The notes under the pieces: generated by a model
Database searches by the model: none
Told to the model about the DNA's origin: nothing
What the model saw: only the letters and a program-made list of their open reading frames with translations
Program-made: the position numbers and the translations under genes
Source: Dillenia suffruticosa
Taxonomy: Eukaryota > Streptophyta > Magnoliopsida > Dilleniales > Dilleniaceae
Assembly: GCA_033439265.1 (NCBI GenBank)
Contig: JAVTVX010000015.1
Span: forward strand, 20,451,947-20,515,946
DNA length: 64,000 nucleotides
Reading direction: 5' to 3'
Part shown: positions 37,183 through 49,429 of the stretch, in pieces
How the letters are laid out: each line of letters starts with the position of its first letter
How positions within the stretch are numbered: position 1 is the first letter of the stretch

Positions 37183-38494
37183 GAAAACATCCAACTCAAG
37201 ATAAAACCATAATGCTATTAATCATCAAATACATCATTCATCTATCTAATGCAACACCATAGCATGTATCTACCATATATGCATACTCACACACGTTCTT
37301 GTAAAATCTTATCATTTCTACATTTTCAAGTCACTTAAATGCACCAATATTGGCAATAATGAACACACAATCATACATCCTTATACCTACATAAACCTTC
37401 ATTTTGCTTATTAAACACCATTCCCAATACTCCTAACAACATGCTCTACTTGGGTTCCCTCCAATGTACTTGGCCAAGGCATTGCACATATAGGGTCACA
37501 ACTTTCACCTAAAAAATCACCATGCATATACCCATAACTTCTCATGCTCATGCCTTAAATTTTATATGCATATGGTCACTAATGCACCACAAAAATCTGT
37601 ACACATTTGGACTCCTTTAGTGCAGAAAATCTTGCACTCATTTCTACTCTCTTTTATGTATTAACACACATATGTACACACTTTATTTCATGCCAAATTT
37701 CTGTACGTGTAATAGCACAAAAATCCTACACTTAACCTAATTAACCACATACAACGTCGGAAAATGCATTCTATTAGAATTTAGTTTACATTCTAGTATA
37801 TACAAGACTTCTTATCTTAAATTTATCATAAATTCGATAACCAAATCGAATGGGTCCGAAATCCCTCACCTAAGGTTTTCTCGGAGCGCAGACCTTCATC
37901 CGAATGTCTTCTCGATCACTCCAAAATCTGCAATGCTCCCTATCAAGACAAAATTTATTGGTTTGGTCATAAACACTTAGATCAGAATCAAAACCCTAAG
38001 TCAGTTACCTGCATAGAGGTTCGTGGCCTGTCACGAGCTCACGGGCCGTCATGGGCTGTCGCGGGCTATAGCGGGCTCGTGGGTTTGCGGGTCAGCAGGG
38101 CAGTAGGCTTCGGCTAGCGGACCGGCACGCTTGCGAGCTGATGGGCCTGCAGGCTGGCGGGCCTGCGGTTGATGGGCCTGTGAGCTGGCGGGCCTGCAGC
38201 TGATGGGCCTGCGGGCCGACAGTGGCTTGCGGGCTGGTGCGGGCTGGTGCGCGCTCATGCACTGGCTCGCTCACTCTCGCTTGCGCTGTAGCGTGCTAGC
38301 GGAAAGACGCGTTGTGGCTCAATCGCCTGCAAGCGCTGGGTTACTCTCACAGAGGCTCGCGGGAGGAGACGATTGTCGTGCGCTGTGGCTTAATCACGTG
38401 CAAAGGCGCATGCTTGCGGGAGGCAGCGGCAGTCGTGCGCGAAGGAGGAGCGGCACCACAGTGGGGGAGAGAAACGAAGAGTCAGGGAGAGGGA

Positions 38495-38541
<47 letters not shown>

Positions 38542-38827
38542 GGATTAGGGTTTCCAACCCTAATCCCCAAATCAGATTTGGGGACGCAGCGTTTTGCCCC
38601 AAAACGCTACGTCTCCTTTTTTTTTTTTTTACACACATATATTTCGTATTCATTTTTCGCTAGAATGCAAATTTCGTGCAAATGGGATTTATTTCGATCG
38701 CGAACCTGGGAACGTAAGAATATACCAAAAATAAAATTTAAAAAACCCCCAAAATCAAATACCAATTTAAATAAATAAATTTATCTCTATATAATTAAAT
38801 TACAAACACCACAGTGTCGGTGTTACA
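37183..38827 (-). repeat. Del-like LTR (family A), minus strand, truncated
   Basis: Read on the minus strand it begins TGTAACACCGACACTG at 38827, next to a polypurine tract. It carries a GA/CT microsatellite (about 38495-38540) and a GC-rich block (about 38030-38480), as in the LTRs of the 20149-30255 element, then runs into AT-rich LTR sequence and stops at the CACTA junction. The inner part, 37183-37982, is repeated in inverted form at 40021-40823. Confidence 0.8.
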
Positions 38828-40020
38828 TTTTCTAACTCCCTAAAAATAAGTTTCGTCCTTGAAACTAAAAGATGACTAACCAGCAAACAAATGGGGGTGC
38901 TGTTTTCTCATATCCTCTCGGGCTCCTAGGTCTCCTCCTCAACCTAGTCACTCCTCCACAAGACTCTGACCAACGAGACTTCTTTGCTTCGCAGCTTCCT
39001 GACCTACTGATCTAGAATAGCCACGGGTTGAACTGGAAGACTAAGGTCCGCTCGCAACTCAACAGGTAGAGGCTTAGGTACATAAGAAGGATCAACTAGA
39101 TATTTTCAGAGTACTGACACATGGATGACGTCATGAGTATGGGATAGTTCATCTGGTATCGCTGTATACCACGTACTCCCTGTTGCTTGTGGGGAAAGCT
39201 AGCACTAGTGCCGGTCAGCCGTTGTTTGAGCTCCTAAAAGCTTATCTCACAATGATCGTCCCAAAAGAACTTGACATCCTTCTGCGTCAGTCTGGTAAGT
39301 GGAGCAACGATCCAGGAGAATCTTTCTACGAACCGCCGATAACACCCCGCAAGACCAAGGAAACTCCACACCTCAGTCACTATCTGTGGTTGCTGGTGTG
39401 TTGGTCAGCCCAAACAGCATGACCACGAACTCGTGATGTTCATATCGGGTGCGGAATGTGGTCTTGGGCACTTCCTTAGCCCTAATCCGTAACTGATGAT
39501 ATCCAGATCGAAGATCAATCTTTGAGAAAACCCACGCACCCTGGAACTGATCAAATAAATCATCAATACGCGACAGAGAGTACCGATTCTTGATGGAAAC
39601 CTTGTTTAGCTGTCTATAGTTCACACACAATCGTAGAGTGTCGTCCTTCTTCTTCATGAATAACACCAGAGCACCCCACGACGAAGTGCTCGACGGATAA
39701 AACCTTTGTCATGGCGGAATAGATATGGGAGTGATCCCTGAAACTAGGTCAATCTCGAAATCAAACTCCCGAACCAGTGGTAGTCTGGGTAGCTCCTTGG
39801 GAAATACATCTGGAAACTCTTGCACCATTGGGACCTCCTCAAGCCTCGGCCCCTCTACAGTGGTGTCAATAACATGAGTCAGGTATGCCGTGCACCCTCG
39901 GCGTAACAATCTCCTGGCTTTCATCACTGATACAACACAGTGAGGTAACACTCGCCCCTCGCTTGCGAACCTCAATAACTGCTTCTCGGGTCTCCGAAAC
40001 TCCACTTTTTTGGTAAAGCA
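38828..40020 (-). mobile_element. Del-like internal remnant, minus strand
   Basis: Fossil internal region of a Ty3/gypsy chromovirus reading leftward. It has protease-RT linker and RT segments (39709-40005; 39373-39666 with [13 protein letters not shown]), a further RT piece (about 39180-39360), a chromodomain-like end (about 38880-39050) and the tract TTTTTAGGGAGTTAGAAAA before the LTR. Most of RNase H and integrase is missing. It is broken, with a large internal loss. Confidence 0.8.
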
Positions 40021-42400
40021 ATCTAAGTGTTTATGACCAAACCAATAAATCTTGTCTTGATAAGGAGCATTGCAAATTTTGGAGTGATCGAGGAGATATT
40101 CGGACGAAGGTCTGTGCTCCGAGAAAACCTTAGGTTAGGGATTTCGGACCCATTCGATTTGGTTATCGAATTTAGGGTAAATATAAGATAAGAAATCTTG
40201 TATATACTAGAATGTAAACTAGATTCTAATAGAATGCATTTTTCGACATTGTATGTGGTTAATTAGGTTAAGTGTAGGATTTTTGTGCTATTACATGTGC
40301 AGAAATTTGGTATGAAGTAAAGTGTGTACATATGTGTGTTAATACATAAAAGAGAGTAGGAATGAGTGCAGGATTTTCTGTACTAAAGGAGTCCAAATGT
40401 ATACAGATTTTTGTGGTGCATTAGTGACCATATACATATAAAATTTAGGGCATGAGCATAAGAAGTTATGGGTATATGCATGCTGATTTTTGAGGTGAAA
40501 GTTGTGACCCTATATATGTGCAATGCCTTGGCCAAGTACATTGGAGGGAACCCAAGTATAGCATGTTGTTAGGAGTATGGGGAATGGTGTTTAATAAGCA
40601 AAATGAAGGTTTGTGTAGGTATAAGGATGTATGATTGTGTATTCATATAATACCAATATTGGTGCATTTAAGTGACTTGAAAATGTGGAAATGATACAAT
40701 TTTACAAGAACATGTGTGAGTATGCATATATGGTAGACACATGCTGTGGTGTTGCATTACATAGATGAATGATACATTTGATGGTTAATAGCATTATGGT
40801 TTTATCTTGAGTTAGATGTTTTCATGGTGTGTACCCTATGTTGCCATTTTGATGATCTAGAGAAGACATTGGAGATGTGAATGATGATGTAAATAGTTGA
40901 TGTTAGCATCGCATTCATTGCGTTGGGTACCTCTGATAATGTGTGGTTGGAGTTGTTATTTGGATAGTTGAAAGAGATAGTTAAAATGTGACCTTTGATT
41001 CCCATATGCTATAACACATTTAATGTGTTATGTGTAAACTCTTATTGTAGTGATATAGCGCTTGATCGATTAAGGAGAGCACTCTTTCTTCACTTCGTGG
41101 TATTATTGGAGAGTGCGCTACCCTTTCCCATACAATGAGTGAGACTTTGACATCTTCTATTGATTGACAAATCATGTTTTATCGATTTTCAAACGACATG
41201 ATTTCTATACGTGTGAAAACTAAATTTTTGGATTTTGATAGACATATTTTTGTGACCATTGGAGTGTCCCAACTGTTGATTTTATTGATCTGCATCCACG
41301 AGTTTGATAACTGGATACTGTGCTATTCTTTTTAACATATTGACATGTTTTAATGTTTCTACTATATTGACACGTAGTTTTAAATGTATTTACATGTACT
41401 ATTTGGACTATACGCCCGACTGACGTTATGTTATGATGATGGGGCTATATGCCCGGTCGACATAATGATGTGATGCATGGGGCTATGTACCCGACCGACT
41501 TGGTGATATGGTGATATGTTTCCTATAACATTCCATAGCTATGAAGGACATTTGGTAGAGGCACCCTTTGTGCCCGGATACGTTTCGCCCGGAGGTATCC
41601 GCCAGATCGTCATGTGTATGGGTGTCCCAGATTAACCCTCATTGGGGAAGACGTGAGTTTATCTCTGTCTAGTATTGGGCGGGACACCATACATGGCCGA
41701 CTATATATATGCATCATTATTATTATTTACAGGCTAGTTGGAGTAGTTTATAACCAACATTGGGGTAGAGAGTCATTATTTGATATTTGTATTGTGAAAA
41801 CCCCCAATGCGCCCGTCCTTGGTCTAGGTAGACTATTGCCGAGGTTGTTTATTCGGCCGGCTCTACATATGTGACTTGATACATGGATGGATGCATATGT
41901 TATTTTCTGATGTGTGCCTTGAGATATGTTTTACTTTGAAACAGCACATTATTTTCGCACACTCGATATTTTGTTACATGTTTTGACACTCCAATTTCAC
42001 CCTCGATATTGATAGCACGATATCAATCCCCTCACTTCCTGAGTATTTTCTCATAGATACTCACCCCTTACTTTCTTTCCCATAGGATTAATCTTGGACT
42101 GAAGAGAAATTTTGTGATTTCATACTTGTGACGTGGACTTGATAGTACCGGATTTAGATATGGATATTACTATATCTTCCGCTACGATTATTGGAGATTT
42201 TAGTTTGATAAATGTATTAATTTATTTATTTTTGGGATGACTGTATAATTTATACATATTTATTTGTGAAACTCTCATAGTTTATTTGAATTGAGACAAT
42301 TATATGTATTTGAATGTTATTTGAGAAAATTATTGTATATTATGTAAAATTTTAGGTCCGTTCAGTGTAGCGGCTGCTCTTGCCCTAATTGGGCATGACA
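40021..42400 (+). repeat. Del-like LTR (family A), plus strand, 5' truncated
   Basis: LTR sequence in the opposite orientation to 37183-38827. It starts at the point equivalent to the inner end of that copy and ends GGGCATGACA at 42400. It contains the conserved LTR blocks (GTAGAGGCACC, GGATACG, GGGGTAGAGAG and a GAGTAT stem with CACCCCTTA). Together with the minus copy it implies a family A LTR of roughly 3.2 kb. Confidence 0.75.
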
Positions 42401-42646
42401 GTAGAGGTCTGTGGCTAGGTCTACTGGAAATTTTTATAGCCTTGCGTTGTTCTGGATATTAGCTGTGGCATTGGTTGATTTTGGAGAGGCCGGGATGATC
42501 GTTTATTTATTTTATAGAATGAATGTTGATATACAAGTCAAATTGTACTTGGGAGACCTCCGAAATATGGGGAGATTCTGCCTGATTTTTTGTAAAAAGT
42601 AGTCAGCAACTGACGGCTGTTCATGACCCCGGTTCGGGGCGTGACA
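42401..42646 (+). repeat. Terminal piece of a Del-like family B LTR
   Basis: About 246 bp matching the end of the 2.4-kb LTRs (equivalent to about 22293-22548), from GTAGAGGTCTGTGGC to CGGGGCGTGACA. It is fused directly to the end of the family A LTR. The CACTA transposase sequence resumes at the next base. Confidence 0.8.
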
Positions 42647-44311
42647 AGAAGAGTCATGATTGTCACATATTTATGGAAAGATTGATTCCGATTATTTTTA
42701 AGGAACTTTTACCAGATTTTATATGGGACATCATTACATAATTAAGAATTTTCCTACATGATATTTACTCGACAGTGTTGAAGGAATCACATATGATGAA
42801 ATTAGAGAAAGATATCCCTATCATTTTGTGTAATCTAGAAAGGATATTTCCTCCGTCATTTTTGATTCCATGGAACACCTTTTAGTTCACTTGCCTTATG
42901 AGGCCAAAGTTGTAGGTTCCGTCCAATATCGATGGATGTATCAATTTGAAAGGTAAACTTTGTACTTTCTCTTCATAGCAACATTTAGAGTATATGTCAT
43001 TTTACTAAATTCATTATATATCATTATCTGATACACTTTATTTAATCACAATTAGATTTCTATATCATTTGAAGAGAAAAGTGAAAAATAAGGTACGGGT
43101 TGAAGTCTCTATTGTTAATGTATACATTGCGGAGGAAGTGACAACTTTTGTTTCATATTATTTCGAGCCTCATGTCCAATGTAAGAGACGGAGAGCGGGC
43201 ATAAATGATGAGGGTCCTGTTGATCCTAACTCAAGTTCATTCTCTATTTTCAACTATCTCGGTCGACCAAGTGGGTCATGTAAGGTTAGATATTTAACTG
43301 ATAAAGAATGGCGGGCAGCCATACATATATTTTATTGAACTGTCCAGAAGTTACGCCATACTTTGAGTAAGTACTTTTTTTCAAATAAATGTATTTTTTG
43401 TGTTGTTAAAATTTTTAACATAAATCGTCTTCTTTAATGGTAGCATTTTTCAACATTCATGGTTTGAACTATCGATAAATGAGTTCAATCGTGTGTGCGA
43501 TGAAAAATTTGTAGCATGGTTCAAAACATATGTAAGTTTTAAAATTTTATAAATATTTGATTAATAAAAAATTAACACATTTATTTTACTCCAGCTTCAA
43601 TGTAACTAAGGTCAAGTTGAACAAAAATTGTTAATTCATCTGTCATGGGGTCCAAACTCAACGGTACGAACTTGTCCATCATATTTTATAAACAAATATA
43701 ATTTTCATACTCAAGAATATGGAACCGGGGAAGCTACAATGAATAGTGATGTTTGTGTTCAGTCATCCAACGATGGAGGTGTAAAAGATAAATTTTTATG
43801 GTTTGTTGGATGAAATTCTTGAGGTAGAGTACCTTGGAGCAGAGTTGCGGGTCGTCTTATTTATGTGCCAATGGTTTGACCCCGTAAAAGGGATAGATGT
43901 GCATCCAAACTTTAATTTGATCGAAATAAATCATAAAAATTTTTATACAAGATATGAACCATTCGTATTGGCACAACAAGCGATTCAAGTGTATTATGTA
44001 TCATATCCTAGTTTGAAACATGACAAAGGTGGGCTGTTTGTAAAATGAAAGCACGAAAAAAAATTGCGGAACGTTGGGAAGACATAGCATATCAACAAGA
44101 TGAAGTTGCCAACACGTTTCAGACTGAAGAATATATTATTACAACATTACGAGATCCACGTGGAGTAGTGACAGATGTGGATCAAATTGAAATTCATGAG
44201 GTTGGAGATGAAGAATCTGATTTTGAGGCAGATGATGAAAATGAGGATGAATTTGATGTTGAAGAATTTGATAATGAGGATGATGATGACAGTGATGACT
44301 ATGATTTTTGA
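42647..44311 (+). pseudogene. CACTA TNP2-like transposase, C-terminal part, decayed
   Basis: Remnant of the DDE-type CACTA transposase, C-terminal to the catalytic region. The DUF4218-like region runs from SHDCHIFMERLIPI and ILCNLERIFPPSF (42655-42860) through VHLPYEAKV to SIVNVYIAEEVTTF and YFEPHVQCKRRR (43069-43338). A short exon reading SWFELSINEF follows (about 43442-43531). The DUF4216-like region comes next: GYFVN-type YFINKYNFHTQE (43628-43800), VVLFMCQWFDP, FNLIEINHKNFYTRYEPFVLA (43803-44040). An acidic Asp/Glu-rich tail ends at 44311. Introns with GT-AG borders are visible (for example, donor at 42951). There is an in-frame stop near 42755 and several frame changes between neighbouring conserved blocks. 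The N-terminal half, including the transposase core, is absent and replaced by LTR debris. Confidence 0.88.
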
Positions 44312-44514
44312 TCGTCGGTGAGTGTTGTTTTTTAAAGATTTATTATAATTTTCTAACACAAGATTAAATTTTATTTAATTGTTTGAATGTGAAAATACAT
44401 TTAGATTTGCATATTTTGTTTGTCAATTTGTATGTTATATTTAGTGTCTCATGTTTCATTTTCAAAAAATTATTTGCTAATGCGCTATATTTTTTTATAG
44501 ATCATTTCGGACGA

Positions 44515-46740
44515 CAATTTAAAAATGGTATGTTTCTTCATATATTCTATTATATTTTTTATAAACATGCAATTTTCATTGCTTGCAAGACCAAACTCTT
44601 GTGACAGTATCGACGTGGAGGGCATAAACTATCTTCGAATACAAGACCAAACTCTTCAGCATCACCGTTCGCTTCAGCTGTACCTTCCCATGCCCCTTCG
44701 CCTTCTCCTGATGCACCTTCACCGTCTCCATCAGTTGCACCTTCGGTTGTACCTTCAATGAAAGATTCACACGTTGAGGGGGAAGATACGAGAGATGTGA
44801 TATCCCCTTGCTGAGATTTGTAAGTAGTAAATTTTGAAATATTATCACAATAGTTTTTTTATTTATATATCTGATGAGTTTGTTTAACTATTTTTTTTAC
44901 TAACCATTTTTGTTTCTAATTTTATGATAAATTTACAAATTATGTATGTGTTATTCATGAGCTGAATAGATTTATTAACAACCATTGGGGAGGGGTATCG
45001 ATGTATTACACAAGTACTCCAGATGATATCAAAGAGTTATGGTAGAGAGAATTCAAGGTAAATTAGGTCTCTAAGTTTAAATATAAAAATAAGTGTATGA
45101 TTTAAATATAACTAATTATATTTTTTTATTGCAGCGAAAGTTTAATTGGGATGAGACCGAGGAGCTTGAAATAAGAAAAATTTTTAATAAAAAATGCGGT
45201 CATCACATCCGAGGTATACTCAATCATGCAAAGACTAATCGAAAGAAGCCAAATTGCATCATCGAAGATAATTGGCGTAGGATTTTAAACTTTTGGGATT
45301 CGGATGAGAGCCGACGGAGAAGTGAGTAGAATAAAAAAAATCGATTTTATAATTCTAGGGAATCATCTGCTACTTATATAAGATGCTCTATCAATATTGA
45401 TAAGTATAGAAATAGAATGGTAATTTGGTTAAATTACTATTTTTTTGAATTTAATTCATTTATTTTTTCATTATTTCATTTTATCTAACGGTGTTCTTTT
45501 TAGGCCAAGGAAATGGGATTCCAGCCATCATTTATAGAGACTTTCGCACGGATTTTCTAGAAAAAAGACAAGACCTGGAGTGGGAAGAGAGTTAGAGCGG
45601 TTATGGTATGTAATTTCAAAATTTTTAATTGTTTTATAGACACTTTGCAATAAAAATTTTAACATATTATACTAAGTCTATTATAACAACGTTAGAAAAT
45701 GAATTTATTAGATTTGTCTATTCTAAAATTTTTTTCACTATTTAAATTGATTTTTTCATTTCTAATTTATACTTTTTTTATCATTATTAATTAAAATTAG
45801 GGAATACCTAATATCAATTTTGTTATGTCATTTCCGAATGGTTGGTTCATTATGTTACATACTAGTATAATTTTTTCCTTTATTCGATCTGTTATAGTTT
45901 CAAACTGTTAATAGCAGTTGAATTTTAATTTCAACTAGAGCACTCCTCATTATCCAAGTATTATTCTCATGGATAAAGTAACTAAATACATAAATAGAAA
46001 TATGTTTAATTTCAATTCCATAAGTTTATTAAATTTGTAATATTTGATTCACATATTAATTTTTGTATCTTATTGTTTATTGTCAATCGCTTAATGAGGA
46101 ATACAATTTTGTATTTTTATTTTCTTTGTTGGATATTTTATTATATTGTTAAACTGTTAATTGACACTTGTATTTCTTTTGTTGGATATTTTATTATATT
46201 GTTATTTTGATTTTCTTATGATTTCTCTTATTACAATTCAGGAAAAATATGATCAGTTTGTACTGAGAAATTCCAGTGGTAGTGATGATGCTGCCACATC
46301 TGAGCCATCAATTAATAATATGGCTTAATGGCTTGAGGCTATTGGTGGAGCGAAGTAGGGAAGAGTACTTGGGATGGGCTCGTTGAGCATGACTTGCAGA
46401 ATCAGTAGTCCATCTTCTTCCACCCAGACACCAGTAAGAAAAGAATTAATGCAAATGAACCAAGAGCTGAGCCACTTGAAGGAGCAGTTAGCACAAAAAG
46501 ACAATGAACTTCGAGCCATGCGCGCAGAACTCGGGCGAAAAGACAATGAATTTGAAGAGTTTCGCGCACAACAGAGGCTTATAATGAAGTATTTTCAATT
46601 AGTCTCCGCTTCAATTTTGATTCCCCTTTTTCAATCTCCTCCAAATGATGGTGATGATATTATGACATATTTGGTGATGGTGAAGGTGCTGGTGACGGTG
46701 ATGGTGACGATGATGGTGATGGTGATGATATTTCTTGAGA
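44515..46740 (+). pseudogene. CACTA TNPA/Ptta-like gene, decayed
   Basis: The second CACTA gene, whose products in the family bind the subterminal repeats. Visible pieces are a Pro/Ser-rich stretch near 44650-44810; an exon near 44935-45057 (NRFINNHWGG, TPDDIKELW); exon 45135-45419 (NWDETEELEIRKIF, NCIIEDNWRRI, FWDSDESRRRSE); exon 45504-45605 (AKEMGFQPSFIETF); and a last exon from 46242 that ends in a coiled coil (LMQMNQELSHLKEQLAQKDNEL) and a Met/Val-rich GGTGATG-repeat tail. The 285-nt exon has exactly the same length as its counterpart at 63686-63970. Stops inside several exons mark it as a pseudogene. Confidence 0.85.
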
Positions 46741-47074
46741 CAGTTTTCTATTATTTCACGCTTACATTTAAATATGGTTGTTATTATTACTTGGTTTATA
46801 CTGTTACATATTTGATATTTTGTTACTTATTTATTACTGTTTATTATTATTTCATGACGATGGTAGTGTTTTTACAATTATTATTTGATTGATACTATTA
46901 GATAGTTAGTTGTTTGGATGAGTAGAGACTGGATAAATTTCATATTATTGGTTGTTGGATAATACCCTAGATGGTTTGTTGATGATGATGTTGGATGTTT
47001 AGTTCATAAACTAGTTGGCTGAGTAGAGAGGAATATAATATATAGGGAAATTTGGTGCAAAAAAAAACAAACCA

Positions 47075-47737
47075 AAATTTTTGTCGCCAATTTTCTAGAT
47101 TTGTCGCTCGCTGATTTTGATATTCGTCGCAAAATTTGTTGCTAAATTTTTCACACTTCGTCGCAATATTCGTCGCTAAATTTGTCGCCGACTAGCGACA
47201 AATTGTACGACAAATAAATATTCGTCGCACTTATGCGACGATAACAATTTGTTGTAAATTTCCGATGAAATTATTTTTTGTCGTAAAATTTAGTGCAAAA
47301 ATTAACAACAAAAAATTTTTTGTTGAAGATTTGCAATGAAAAAATTTATCGCCAATTTTGTGAAAAATAATTATTTGTTGCTAATTTGTGACTGATAATA
47401 TTCGTCGCATAATTACAATAAACAAATTTTTTATGCTAATTTTTCTGACGAATTTTGCGACGAATAGATTTGCAACAGATATTTTTTGTCGCAAAATGTG
47501 TCAGAAATTTACAACAAAAATATTTTGGTTACTAATTTTTGCGACGAATTTTGGGACGAAGTAGTATTGGTTGCTAATTTTGTGACATATATGATATTTT
47601 TTATCGCAAATATTTGCAACAAGTTATTAGCGGCAAACTAGTTTTCGTCGGAAAATTCGTCGCAATTTATTTAGCGACAAAATTTTCTCCAATTTTCATC
47701 AGAAAATTCATTGCAAAAATATTGTTTTTTTGTAGTG
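47075..47737. repeat. CACTA-1 right subterminal repeats
   Basis: Dense TTTGTCGC/GCGACGAA-type repeats in both orientations, ending in the terminal TTTTTTTGTAGTG. Confidence 0.88.
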
Positions 47738-48420
47738 AAATCACAAGCTCACCGCGATATCGGTAAAATTAGGAGTGCAATGATAGGGAAGGAATAACAA
47801 GAAATGGTGGATGAGATATGGTTGAGTGATAGTTATTAATTGTGGTTACCGACAGAGTATGAAGGGTGTAAGAGGCGTCGGAGGGGTGTAACCCCATGTA
47901 TAAGGAGTATATGAGGTACGGGGTTTGAGTACCCTATTTGGGTCCTTTGGCTGGGTTTTGTAAGGTTGGAATATATTTTTGACCTTGTTGATTCCTATTG
48001 CTTGAAGTTTAGTCGTGATAGTAGCTAGCTTGCTAATCTACTGTCATTTAAGTTTTAATATCAAAATTCTGTCATCGGTTTTTTGTTTGAAAATGTATGT
48101 TTCTAGGTTCTATGGAGTGCTAGTTTTGCCTTCAAACAAGACTGGAGTCAAAGTGGAAGTTCTTTTATAAAGAGATGATTGATAAAATGTTAACAACCTA
48201 TAGTAGCATGAATATGTTGTATGACACTTTTTTGACTACTGAAATTATGCCATTTGTTGTATATATAAATGAAATAAGAAAGTTTAGGAAAGGTAGTAGA
48301 ACAGAGTACACAAAGTTTTTACAGTTGTTCCACTATACCCGGTGTACGTTCACTCCTAGGCAACCCTTCTGGATTTTCACTATTTCTCAAAATAGTACAA
48401 CGTACTTACTTTCTATGTGT

Positions 48421-48585
48421 AAGTGAAAGCTAACAACTACTTGCTTTATAGGTACAAGTGAAACATTCATAACCTACTTGCTTCACGGGTACAAGTGAAA
48501 CATTTACAACCACTTGTTTCATGGGTGTAAGTGAAACCTTTACCATCCACTTGCTTCTAGGTGCAAGTGAAACCTTTACAGTATT
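48421..48585. repeat. 36-37 bp minisatellite, about 4.5 units
   Basis: Units start at about 48421, 48456, 48493, 48529 and 48565. Each begins AAGTGAAAC, then a variable TTTACAACC part, then ACTTGCTTC and a GGGTAC-type end. On the minus strand this gives a repeated VKVSL peptide, but there is no sign of a real gene. Confidence 0.85.
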
Positions 48586-49429
48586 TCTTCTCGAAATACT
48601 CACAACCTTACTGGTTGTTTTTCTTTGTCTAAAACCTAAACCGAGAAATCCTCTCAAATTATTAAAACATTTGATGTAGGAGATATGTGAATATTATAGA
48701 GATTGAGGCTATACATCTAAGGTATAACAAAAATCAAGCTTTCAAAAGATTGCACACTAGAATGAGAAATGAGTGGAGGACAAAATATGTTTTCTTTTTT
48801 TCAAGAAATAGAGAGCTTTTAAAGTCAGTCATTGGAGTGCATTTTATTTGTTTATTGATTAATTTCCCTCCCATTTTTTGTTTCTTCTTTACTTTGGTAT
48901 TTATAGATGAATTGAATAGAGTTGTTGAAGGTTTGGTGGGTTTGAACATTGGGTAATTAATCTCTTCACCAATCTCTAAATGCTTTTGATTGCCTTAATT
49001 AAATGTTTTGCTCGTTGTTGTCTTTAAATAGCTCCTTGCTTCTTTTTATTAAGCAATCCTGTCTCAAGAAAATTTGAAATGCCTTTTTGCTACAACAGGA
49101 ATGTTAATTTGACAAACAAAAGAAGTTTTGAAAAGATCATAGTATATTGACTTTGGATTTAAAAATTTGATTAAATAAGGAATTTATTTGGTCCATGTCA
49201 TCAATTTTTGAATAGTCAATGAATGCATTCATTGTTCACGTTATTTATTTCTTAAACTACCTTTGTGAATAAATGGTTGATTGCAATTAGTTGGATTCTA
49301 GAATGATGAAGAGTTTCAGTTAGCCTTTGATTTAGTTTGGTCAATGAGAGAAGCACTTTGTTCCTCATAATGTTTGGCAATTAACCACTTGAATCATCGG
49401 TTAGCTGAATAAGAGAGTAGTTGGCCATT

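Larger units (their letters stand above)
35780..47737 (+). mobile_element. CACTA (En/Spm) DNA transposon CACTA-1, with nested LTR debris
   Basis: An 11,958-bp element. The left end reads CACTACAAAATAACA; the right end, on the minus strand, reads CACTACAAAAAAACA. The 3-bp target duplication is AAA (35777-35779 and 47738-47740). Both ends carry dense subterminal repeats built on TTTGTCGC/GCGACAAA, the usual transposase-binding architecture of CACTA elements. Plus-strand remains of the two standard genes follow: TNP2-like transposase (42647-44311) and a TNPA/Ptta-like gene (44515-46740). The region 37183-42646 is LTR-retrotransposon material, and the 5' half of the transposase gene is missing there. 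The element is dead as an autonomous unit, although its ends could still be recognised in trans. Confidence 0.88.

Noticed and set aside
46640-46740. GGTGATGGTGA repeats encoding a Met/Val-rich tail
   Set aside because: Low-complexity triplet expansion at the end of the TNPA-like pseudogene, with a counterpart near 62665-62720 in CACTA-2; not a separate gene.
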